In this document: in pieces, positions 1-5,243 of the stretch
Layout: every line of letters begins with the position of its first letter
Numbering within the stretch: the first letter of the stretch is position 1
Source: UMGS1387 sp045541355
GTDB lineage: Bacteria; Bacillota; Clostridia; Oscillospirales; CAG-382
Assembly (NCBI GenBank): GCA_045541355.1
Contig: JAZQIW010000059.1
Span: 1-5,978, forward strand
Length of the DNA: 5,978 nt
Direction: 5' to 3'
Notes under the pieces: generated by a model
The model's input: the letters and a program-made list of their open reading frames with translations, nothing else
Database searches by the model: none
What the model was told of the DNA's origin: nothing
Translations under genes and position numbers: made by a program

Positions 1-1
1 G

Positions 2-55
2 CTGATTTTGACACTCACGGTTTTCGAGGTTTTATCTTCGGTTCGTCAAAATCAG
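2..55. repeat. Perfect 11-base inverted repeat, 32-base loop
   Basis: CTGATTTTGAC at 2-12 is the exact reverse complement of GTCAAAATCAG at 45-55. The intervening 32 bases contain repeated GGTTTT words but no long internal stem that I can see. No T-run follows on either strand, so it is not an intrinsic terminator. It could be one end of a mobile element, a dispersed palindromic repeat or an RNA stem. It lies at the window edge, so its left context is unseen. Confidence 0.6.
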
Positions 56-169
56 GGATGGGTGTAACTTTGGGCTACATCTCCCCGACGCTCCGCTGAT
101 TCTCCCTCTTTCGCCGTGGAGGCTTATCTCCTACCGTTTGGGGTAGTGCTAATTTGGGGTTTGTATCGG

Positions 170-206
170 TTGACCGCTTGGATTTATGGCGGTCAAGCGA
201 CGTTTT
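170..206. repeat. Stem-loop repeat, unit 1
   Basis: TTGACCGC at 170-177 pairs with GCGGTCAA at 189-196 around a short loop. The right arm is embedded in a 24-base segment (183-206) that recurs exactly at 274-297. A second hairpin, GCGAC (197-201) with GTCGC (209-213), follows immediately. An alternative pairing, CGCTTG (175-180) with CAAGCG (194-199), uses overlapping bases, so the unit can fold in two mutually exclusive ways. Confidence 0.65.
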
Positions 207-241
207 CTGTCGCGGGCGATATCAAACGGGGTTGATGTACA

Positions 242-297
242 TGACCGCGAAATTGCCAGCGGGGGCTCCCCGCTTTATGGCGGTCAAGCGACGTTTT
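242..297. repeat. Stem-loop repeat, unit 2 with enlarged loop
   Basis: TGACCGC at 242-248 pairs with GCGGTCA at 280-286, matching the stem of unit 1. The 24-base segment at 274-297 is identical to 183-206. Between the arms sits an extra perfect hairpin, AGCGGGG (258-264) with CCCCGCT (268-274), absent from unit 1. The two units therefore share stem and right flank but differ in the loop, as expected of a dispersed repeat family whose interior varies. Confidence 0.65.
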
Positions 298-364
298 AAT
301 CGAGAATATTACGTATTGTTCAAAACCCAAAAACCAATGTTCCTTTGACGGTTTCTTTTGGCGA

Positions 365-390
365 ACCTTTTCTTTTTCTAAAGAAAAGGT
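365..390. repeat. 11-bp hairpin downstream of serC, possible weak terminator
   Basis: ACCTTTTCTTT at 365-375 pairs perfectly with AAAGAAAAGGT at 380-390 across the four-base loop TTCT. It lies 28 bases beyond the serC stop codon, where a terminator is expected. On the serC strand the bases after the stem are TTCGCC rather than a T-run, and the stem is A/T rich, so it is not a canonical intrinsic terminator. It could instead be an mRNA 3'-end stabiliser or another dispersed palindrome. Confidence 0.45.
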
Positions 391-417
391 GGAAAAGACG
401 AGCTCTTTGTAACTAAC

Positions 418-1497
418 TTACGCGTTTTCCTGTTCGAACTTTTTCATAAAGTCAACGAGGGCTACAACGCCTTCTTTAGGCATTGCGTTATAGATAGAGG
501 CTCTCATACCGCCGACGCTTCTATGTCCCTTAAGGTTAGAGAGGCCTGCAGCCTCAGCTTCCTTACAGAACTTTTTATCAAGATCTGCATCGCCCGTAAC
601 GAAGCAGACATTCATCATAGAGCGGCACTTCTTATCGGCAGTAGGCTTAAAGAGTTTACTATTATCAAGGTAATCATAAAGGAGAGCAGCCTTTTCCTCA
701 TTTCTCTTCTTCATAGCCTCAAGGCCGCCATTTTTAAGAGCCCACTTATACACAAGGCCTGCAACGTAGATAGCGTAGCAAGGGGGTGTATTATACATAG
801 AGTCTGCCTCTGCCATTTCCTTATAGGAAAGCATAACGGGAGTAAATTCCTTTTCATTACCGAGAAGGTCTTCTCTGATAATAACAACGGTAAGACCTGC
901 GGGAGCCATATTCTTCTGTGCGCCTGCATAGATAACACCGAACTTTGTAACATCTACGGGTTCACTTGTGATGCAGGAGGACATATCCGCAACGAGCACC
1001 TTATCGCCGACATTGGGAACTTCGGGATACTTAGTACCGAAAATAGTATTATTATAGCAAACATGGACATAGTCTGCATCTTCTCTTACCATATCGGGAG
1101 TAATTTCGGGTATGTAAGCATATGTTCTGTCCTCAGAGGAAGCAATACACTTTGCATCGCCGTACTTCTGTGCTTCCTTATAAGCCTTCTTTGAGAACTG
1201 ACCTGACACAACATAGTCTGCCTTGCCTGTCTTCATAAGATTAAGGGGAACTGCCGCAAACTGAGTTGAAGCACCGCCCTGAAGGAAGAGCACCTTATAG
1301 TTATCGGGAATATTCATAAGCTTTCTGAAGTCAGCCTCTGTCTCCTTGATGATTGCATCATAAACGGGGCTGCGGTGGCTCATTTCCATTACCGACATAC
1401 CGCTTCCGTTATAGTCAAGCATTTCCTTTGCACACTGTTCAAGCACCTCCACGGGAAGCATGGAAGGACCTGCTGAAAAATTATATATTCTGCTCAT
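418..1497 (-). CDS. serC: Phosphoserine aminotransferase
   Basis: A cytoplasmic class V aminotransferase that depends on pyridoxal phosphate (PLP). It converts 3-phosphohydroxypyruvate and glutamate to O-phosphoserine and 2-oxoglutarate, the second step of serine synthesis; in some bacteria the same enzyme also serves vitamin B6 synthesis. At 359 residues it has the usual family length. Visible signatures are NFSAGPSMLP at residues 6-15, the substrate-region HRSP at 41-44, FLQGGASTQF at 71-80, the PLP lysine K195 in the AGAQKN motif, and GHRSVGGMRASIYN at 324-337. The ATG at 1497 is chosen because GGAGGT (1505-1510) lies seven bases upstream. An in-frame ATG at 1512 would place that site inside the gene. 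A consensus promoter lies upstream, so the gene is probably transcribed on its own. serA, often its neighbour, is not in the window. Confidence 0.97.
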   Translation of the reverse strand: MSRIYNFSAGPSMLPVEVLEQCAKEMLDYNGSGMSVMEMSHRSPVYDAIIKETEADFRKLMNIPDNYKVLFLQGGASTQFAAVPLNLMKTGKADYVVSGQFSKKAYKEAQKYGDAKCIASSEDRTYAYIPEITPDMVREDADYVHVCYNNTIFGTKYPEVPNVGDKVLVADMSSCITSEPVDVTKFGVIYAGAQKNMAPAGLTVVIIREDLLGNEKEFTPVMLSYKEMAEADSMYNTPPCYAIYVAGLVYKWALKNGGLEAMKKRNEEKAALLYDYLDNSKLFKPTADKKCRSMMNVCFVTGDADLDKKFCKEAEAAGLSNLKGHRSVGGMRASIYNAMPKEGVVALVDFMKKFEQENA

Positions 1498-1541
1498 TGT
1501 TTTTACCTCCAAAAAAATATACCTATAAAATTAATATTTGT

Positions 1542-1570
1542 ATTATACATCTGTTTCTTTTATATGTCAA
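1542..1570 (-). promoter_or_regulatory. Sigma-A promoter of serC
   Basis: On the minus strand TTGACA (1565-1570) and TATAAT (1542-1547) both match the consensus at all six bases, with a 17-base spacer. Transcription would begin near 1535, giving a leader of about 38 bases before the serC start. No riboswitch-sized leader fits in between. Confidence 0.88.
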
Positions 1571-1648
1571 CCGGATTTCTTCATTTTTTGCCCTAAAATC
1601 GCCAAATTTGCGACCTCGTCTTTCATTTTTTCAAATTAACGGTTATTC

Positions 1649-1665
1649 TTTAACACCTTGTTAAA
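1649..1665. repeat. Inverted repeat TTTAACA/TGTTAAA between the CmpB-like gene and serC promoter
   Basis: TTTAACA (1649-1655) and TGTTAAA (1659-1665) are perfect arms around three bases, and with one bulge the stem extends further outward. It starts 12 bases after the stop codon of the CmpB-like gene. No T-run follows on the minus strand, so termination would be weak. It lies about 80 bases upstream of the serC -35 box and could alternatively be a binding site for a regulator. Neither role is shown. Confidence 0.4.
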
Positions 1666-1676
1666 AGATTAACATA

Positions 1677-2075
1677 TCAGGCATACAGCCTGCCGTACAA
1701 TTCTCTGACAAAAGTGCAGATATGCAGTGCGGGAAAGGTGAGCAAAACCCACAGCAAAAAGTACTGCGGGCATATTTGTCCGAGAAAACAAAAAGGCTTG
1801 TCCGAGTAATCCCAGACATTCCATTTAAGTGCGATATTGACTATACTTCCCGTCACAAGCTCAAGGCTGGTTATAAAAGTGCCGCCCGAAAGACAGCGAA
1901 GATACAGGGGCAGGACATTAAACCGTTTTTCTGCATCATATATTCTTTCAAGGCACACACCCCCAAGCAGCAGCATTGACGGATGGGTATATCCTCTGTA
2001 TACAAGCTCGCAAAGTCCGTAGAGAGCCGCCCCGACAGCAAAAACGACTGCCCTCTCATGCCTTGCAATTACCAT
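1677..2075 (-). CDS. CmpB-like membrane protein (putative ABC-transporter type IV, PF06541)
   Basis: A predicted 132-residue integral membrane protein. Family assignment rests on remembered signatures of PF06541: RGYTHPSMLLLGG at residues 27-39 and, near the C-terminus, GSIVN (76-80), NVWDYSDKPF (86-95) and LGQIC (98-102) followed by a hydrophobic segment. Hydrophobic stretches lie at about 9-26, 33-46, 55-78 and 99-120, consistent with three or four membrane spans. Despite the family name, no ATP-binding partner is present here and a transport role is unproven. The ATG at 2075 is one base after the stop of the preceding gene (TGATATG), behind a GGGGCGG stretch, which suggests translational coupling. 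Extending the frame to 2195 would overlap the upstream gene by over 100 bases and is rejected. It is the last gene of the apparent gpr-spoIIP cluster. Confidence 0.8.
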   Translation of the reverse strand: MVIARHERAVVFAVGAALYGLCELVYRGYTHPSMLLLGGVCLERIYDAEKRFNVLPLYLRCLSGGTFITSLELVTGSIVNIALKWNVWDYSDKPFCFLGQICPQYFLLWVLLTFPALHICTFVRELYGRLYA

Positions 2076-2076
2076 A

Positions 2077-2412
2077 TCATTCCGCCCCTGCCCCCACAAG
2101 ATTTTTTGCACCGTAAAAGCACAGCCCAAAGGCATCCTTTGCAAAGCCTGCGCCCCACTCGGCAAGATACATGACCTTATCCGAAAAGCCGTCAAAGGTT
2201 ATGCTGTCATTAAACTTAAGCAGCTGTCCCAGCGCCGCGAGTACATCCTCCCGCACAGTCAAGGTTGTGCCGAAAAGGGTAAGCTCCCCCGTATCCTTAT
2301 CAAGCTCCGCCACGCCGTCAAAAAAGCTCTGTGAGCTTACCAGCGCAAGGCTTAAAAACACTATTGCCGACACGGCAAAGGCGCACAGAAAATCAAGTAT
2401 CTTTCGCTTCAT
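2077..2412 (-). CDS. Unrecognised 111-residue protein with one N-terminal membrane segment
   Basis: I do not recognise this protein. A short basic start (MKRK) is followed by a hydrophobic segment at about residues 7-27, then an exported-looking domain of roughly 80 residues with acidic and hydrophobic stretches, DKDTGELTLFG at 38-48, and a glycine/alanine-rich C-terminus. It is most likely a membrane-anchored extracytoplasmic protein; a cleaved signal peptide is possible. There is no lipobox. AGGAAGG just upstream of the ATG at 2412 supports the start. The gene begins 43 bases after spoIIP and ends one base before the CmpB-like gene, so all three are probably co-transcribed. A sporulation role would be inference from position only. 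Confidence 0.78.
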   Translation of the reverse strand: MKRKILDFLCAFAVSAIVFLSLALVSSQSFFDGVAELDKDTGELTLFGTTLTVREDVLAALGQLLKFNDSITFDGFSDKVMYLAEWGAGFAKDAFGLCFYGAKNLVGAGAE

Positions 2413-2455
2413 TTTATCCTTCCTTTTTCATTATCTGCCTGCCCCAATCACTATG

Positions 2456-3811
2456 CTAAACTGCATTATCCTTTATAAAGCGCGCAAGGCTCTGACCGAA
2501 GGCTCGGGCAGACAAAAGAGCCTCATCAAGCTTATTTGCACTTGTTCCCACCTCAAGCAGCAAATAACCGCTGCACAGCTGTTGGTTAAAGGGCACGTTT
2601 CTTAAATTTATGCTTCGGCACAGCCCCGGATAGCTTTGCTCAACGGTATTCTGAAGTGCAATGGCAAAGGTCAGGTTTTCCTGCCAGTCGGGGTGGTTAT
2701 GTCCAAGCTCATTTGTTCCCACAACCAGCATGAGCTGTGCGTACTTCTGTCCCGCAAGCCTTGTCACCGCCTTTATGCTCTCTTTATCCTCGCGGATAAT
2801 GGCATCGCGGTGGACATCAATCACAAACCTGATTGAAGGGTACTTTGAAAGGTACTCCTTTACGGTGCTTGCAGAGTTGGTATAGGCATTTATAAAAGAC
2901 TCTCCGTCATGCTGAGTCAAACAATGAACCGAGCTTATTCCAAAATCAGACAGCGTGTCGGCAATCTCCCTTCCGACGCGAAGAACATTCTTTTCATTAT
3001 CATAGCTTCTTGTCGGTTCTGTTTCGGGGTACATATCATCGCTTTCGCTGTAACACTCAAGGGCATGGGTTGAGACAATCAGCACAAGAGGCTCTTGTGT
3101 TATGACAAGCTCCTTTACGCAGGCGGGTGTTTTTTCGCTGAGTGCATAAAGGTCAGGCTCAAAGGCGGTACCGTTTGAAAGGCTCATGACATCTCCCGAC
3201 AAATCAAGCTCACTTATAGGGTAAAGCCTTGTTCCGTCAACGCCGCCGCTTATCGGTATTTCCTCGCATACCGCCTCTGTCTGCTCTGATATCTGCGGCA
3301 TCTCCTCTGTCATTTCTTTATCTTCAAAAAGGCTATTATCAGCAGCATCAAACACCTGCCCCTTTTCCTGTGCATAGGTAAGCGTATAAAGTGTTCTGTC
3401 AGAGCCTATATTCGGCACGTCTTTCTCCTCTTCAATTTGCGAAAGCACCGTGGACAGCTTTTCCGCTGCAAAGGAAGAAAGCTTATGTGTCATATTGCCG
3501 TCAAAAAAGCGTACATCCAATGTGGCAACGCAAAACAAGAGCGTAAAAATCACAAGGAAAAGCTTTGATGCAACACGTCTTTTTCTCGGGTAATTGCGTC
3601 GGCTCTCCCTGAGTGTGTTTTTGATTTTCGCCTTGGGTATGGGGGTACTTGTGCTCGGGGGAAGGCTCTCTCGTTTATACTCGACAGCACGGGAGTCGGT
3701 TACGGAAAGCTTTATCTTATCCTGTATCTCCCGTTCCCGATTTACGGGAAGGAGCATCTTGGTCCTGTCCATATCGCCTATCTTTTCATAAATCACACCT
3801 GTCACACCCAT
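2456..3811 (-). CDS. spoIIP: Stage II sporulation protein P, peptidoglycan amidase/endopeptidase
   Basis: SpoIIP works with SpoIID and SpoIIM at the engulfing membrane, where it cleaves peptide cross-links and stems of septal peptidoglycan so that the mother cell can engulf the forespore. The 451-residue product has a basic cytoplasmic N-terminus of about 80 residues, a membrane segment at about 82-98, an acidic low-complexity linker at about 120-235 and a C-terminal SpoIIP domain from about 240. Conserved features in that domain are H249 and E252 in STHALE, the NVLRVG segment at 275-280, KYPSIRFVIDVHRDAI at 323-338 with H334, LMLVVG at 360-365, and E420 in LLLEVGT, the expected metal-binding and catalytic positions of the fold. 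The cytoplasmic extension seems long for the family. The ATG at 3811 lacks a good ribosome binding site; an in-frame ATG at 3772 would give 438 residues. Confidence 0.94.
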   Translation of the reverse strand: MGVTGVIYEKIGDMDRTKMLLPVNREREIQDKIKLSVTDSRAVEYKRESLPPSTSTPIPKAKIKNTLRESRRNYPRKRRVASKLFLVIFTLLFCVATLDVRFFDGNMTHKLSSFAAEKLSTVLSQIEEEKDVPNIGSDRTLYTLTYAQEKGQVFDAADNSLFEDKEMTEEMPQISEQTEAVCEEIPISGGVDGTRLYPISELDLSGDVMSLSNGTAFEPDLYALSEKTPACVKELVITQEPLVLIVSTHALECYSESDDMYPETEPTRSYDNEKNVLRVGREIADTLSDFGISSVHCLTQHDGESFINAYTNSASTVKEYLSKYPSIRFVIDVHRDAIIREDKESIKAVTRLAGQKYAQLMLVVGTNELGHNHPDWQENLTFAIALQNTVEQSYPGLCRSINLRNVPFNQQLCSGYLLLEVGTSANKLDEALLSARAFGQSLARFIKDNAV

Positions 3812-3814
3812 TCC

Positions 3815-3837
3815 ATGCTTTTTTCTTTCTAAAGCAT
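3815..3837 (-). promoter_or_regulatory. Hairpin over the spoIIP translation start region
   Basis: ATGCTTT (3815-3821) and AAAGCAT (3831-3837) are perfect 7-base arms with a 9-base A-rich loop on the transcript strand. The stem ends three bases before the ATG at 3811 and occupies the space where a ribosome binding site should be. In a transcript coming from gpr it could limit spoIIP translation. A transcript started at the sigma-E-like site would lack the upstream arm. Confidence 0.35.
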
Positions 3838-3861
3838 ATGCTTATTCTATGACAAAAATTC
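3833..3861 (-). promoter_or_regulatory. Candidate sigma-E promoter for spoIIP
   Basis: On the minus strand GAATTTT (3855-3861) matches six of seven bases of the usual sigma-E -35 pattern KMATATT. After a 14-base spacer, CATATGCT (3833-3840) matches six of eight bases of the -10 pattern CATACAHT. Transcription would start near 3826. spoIIP is a mother-cell sigma-E gene in Bacillus subtilis, so a promoter is expected here. The match was found by eye and is imperfect. Confidence 0.42.
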
Positions 3862-4776
3862 CTCCATTTCTGACAGCGACATATCTCCATGGCAGGCAAC
3901 ATTTACGGCATACCCCAAAAGCTTTGACATACTTCCGATTATTCTATCCGTCTCCTTGGGTGTCACAAAAAAGCCTGACGGATTTTCCGACAGGTGCTGC
4001 TGCAAAAACGCTCCCGTACTGTTTTCTTTATCAAGCACCCCGTCTATTATATCGGCGCAGAGGGTTGAGGCATCAACCACCGTCGGTACGCCGAGAGCAA
4101 TTGTCGGTACGCCGAGCGTCTTTTGAGATATCTCCCCTCTTGCATTATCAACCCCTGAGCCTGGGCAAATACCGCTATCTGTTATCTGTACGGTTTTGGC
4201 AAGTCTCGAAAGCTTTCTGCAGGCAAGAGCATCTATGACAATAACGCTTGAAGGCTCAAGCATCTTTACCGCCGACAAAACAAGCTCTGCCGCCTCTGCC
4301 CCCGTATTTCCCATAACACCGGGCACAATACACGCCGTCTCTCCGAGGCAAAGCGATTCATAAAGCTGTTTTGCCTGACGTTTTATATGTCTTGTCACAA
4401 TTATATTCCTTGCCGCAAAAGGACCTACCGCATCTGCAATTATCCTGTCGTTACCGAGGCAGACGGCAAGGCAAAGCCCGTTTTTTGGCATCATGCTCTT
4501 TAATATCTGCGACACCACTCTGCCTGCCCTTGCCATATTCTCGGCATCTTTCTTCCAAATTTCTCCCGTTTCAACCGTAACATATCTGCCGACAGGTTTC
4601 CCCGTGGCATCGCTTGCCTTTTGGTTTTGCACATTCACGGTATCTACGCGGAAGCCGTCAAGGTTTTTACTTTTAAAGTCTATTCCGTCGCCGTATTCTC
4701 CCTTTTTTCCGTACAAGTTTTCAAGAACTTCATCTGCAAGGTCGGTTCTTGCTGTGTATTTTGTACTAAAATGCAC
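3847..4776 (-). CDS. gpr: Spore germination protease (GPR)
   Basis: GPR is made as a zymogen in the forespore, processes itself late in sporulation, and degrades DNA-protecting small acid-soluble proteins in the first minutes of germination. The 309-residue product is slightly shorter than Bacillus GPR. By alignment in memory with the B. megaterium enzyme, the propeptide cleavage would follow D12 in ARTDLADE, a site resembling the SASP cut site. The catalytic aspartates correspond to D115 in IADAVGP and D182 in VIDALACR. GICPGSGVDNARGEIS (202-217) and the LGVPT segments at 221-233 are further family signatures. The start is GTG at 4776, supported by GGAGTGA seven bases upstream; no ATG is nearby. 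It is divergent from rpsT and 35 bases upstream of spoIIP. I see no convincing sigma-G promoter in the short gap. Confidence 0.95.
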   Translation of the reverse strand: MHFSTKYTARTDLADEVLENLYGKKGEYGDGIDFKSKNLDGFRVDTVNVQNQKASDATGKPVGRYVTVETGEIWKKDAENMARAGRVVSQILKSMMPKNGLCLAVCLGNDRIIADAVGPFAARNIIVTRHIKRQAKQLYESLCLGETACIVPGVMGNTGAEAAELVLSAVKMLEPSSVIVIDALACRKLSRLAKTVQITDSGICPGSGVDNARGEISQKTLGVPTIALGVPTVVDASTLCADIIDGVLDKENSTGAFLQQHLSENPSGFFVTPKETDRIIGSMSKLLGYAVNVACHGDMSLSEMEEFLS

Positions 4777-4835
4777 TAAAAAATCACTCCAATTCCGTAA
4801 ATATTGAAAAAGTTGTTAAAAATCTCTCATAACTA

Positions 4836-4864
4836 TTGTAATTTTTGAAAAAGCGTGTTACAAT
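4836..4864 (+). promoter_or_regulatory. Extended -10 sigma-A promoter of rpsT
   Basis: TTGTAA (4836-4841, four of six consensus bases) and TACAAT (4859-4864, five of six) are separated by 17 bases. A TG at 4856-4857, one base before the -10 box, forms an extended -10 element. Transcription would start near 4871, giving a leader of about 50 bases before the rpsT start. Confidence 0.7.
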
Positions 4865-4922
4865 ACCTTAGAATAAATGTATTCGTATGCCTTTTGGTGT
4901 ACACAAACAGGAGGTGAACGTT

Positions 4923-5183
4923 TTGCCGAACATTAAGTCCGCTAAGAAGCGTGTAAAGGTTACAGCATCCAAGTCCTTGCAGAACCAGATGTTCAAGACC
5001 AACCTTAAGTCTACTCTTAAGAAGTTTGAACAGGCTGTTGCAGCAGGTGACAAGCAGGCAGCTGCAGAATGCTACAAGGTTGCAGTAAGCAAGCTTGACA
5101 AGGCTGTTGCTAAGAATGCTATGCACAAAAATACAGCAGCAAGAAAGAAGAGCCAGCTTACACTTAAGCTCAACAACATGTAA
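4923..5183 (+). CDS. rpsT: 30S ribosomal protein S20
   Basis: S20 is a small helical protein that binds 16S rRNA early in 30S subunit assembly. The 86-residue product has the normal length and begins with the family signature PNIKSAKKRVKV. It is rich in lysine and alanine, with the conserved MFKTNLKSTLKKFE region at residues 23-36 and MHKNTAARKKSQL at 67-79. Lysine is coded almost only by AAG, a bias typical of highly expressed genes. The start is TTG at 4923: AGGAGG (4909-4914) lies eight bases upstream and translation there gives the exact S20 N-terminus. An in-frame ATG at 4887 would add 12 unrelated residues and bury the ribosome binding site. It is monocistronic, with its own promoter and terminator. 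Confidence 0.97.
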   Translation: MPNIKSAKKRVKVTASKSLQNQMFKTNLKSTLKKFEQAVAAGDKQAAAECYKVAVSKLDKAVAKNAMHKNTAARKKSQLTLKLNNM

Positions 5184-5209
5184 TTGGAGCAATTACTGCT
5201 TTGATGAAC

Positions 5210-5239
5210 AAGCCCTATGCAGATGCATGGGGTTTTTTT
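5210..5239 (+). terminator. Intrinsic terminator of rpsT
   Basis: The arms at 5210-5221 and 5224-5235 pair over about 12 positions, with two G-T wobbles and a very tight loop (in practice four bases), containing CCC/GGG. A run of seven T (5233-5239) follows on the plus strand. The reverse strand has only TTGTT after the stem, so the convergent gene is served poorly, if at all. Confidence 0.88.
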
Positions 5240-5243
5240 CTGT

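Larger units (their letters stand above)
1..417. other. Repeat-rich intergenic region, no convincing gene
   Basis: This stretch downstream of serC carries no open frame with recognisable protein features. The longest frame (154-348, plus strand) is built across the direct repeats and reads as low-quality sequence, so it is not called. What it does hold is structure: an 11-base inverted repeat at 2-55, small hairpins at 118-131 and 131-146, two related stem-loop units at 170-206 and 242-297, and a long A/T-rich hairpin at 365-390. The density of palindromes suggests a cluster of dispersed intergenic repeats, remnants of a small non-autonomous element, or a structured RNA. None of these can be chosen from one copy. 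Confidence 0.6.

Noticed and set aside
154..348. 64-codon open frame on the plus strand
   Set aside because: It runs through both copies of the direct repeat, has no ribosome binding site or recognisable protein features, and is explained by the repeats.
1..417. CRISPR array or tandem repeat array
   Set aside because: Only two copies of the 24-base segment exist, 91 bases apart, with no regular spacers and no cas genes.
523..1194. 223-codon open frame on the plus strand
   Set aside because: It lies antisense and wholly inside serC, whose identity is certain; the product is Ile/Cys/Ser rich with no family features.
1498..1512. Earlier ATG of the serC frame at 1512
   Set aside because: It would translate the ribosome binding site itself; the ATG at 1497 has the correct spacing and gives the normal N-terminus.
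2076..2195. 40-residue N-terminal extension of the CmpB-like protein
   Set aside because: It overlaps the preceding gene in another frame; the ATG at 2075 sits directly after that gene's stop and starts at the conserved region.
4777..4870. Sigma-G or sigma-F promoter for gpr
   Set aside because: gpr is expected to be forespore-expressed, but I found no pair of boxes with acceptable matches and spacing on the minus strand; CAATATT near 4798-4804 is too weak.
4887..4922. ATG at 4887 as the rpsT start
   Set aside because: It adds 12 residues not found in S20 and includes the strong AGGAGG site within the coding region.
4833..5192. 119-codon minus-strand open frame antisense to rpsT
   Set aside because: It is a Leu/Cys-rich shadow of the AAG-rich S20 gene.
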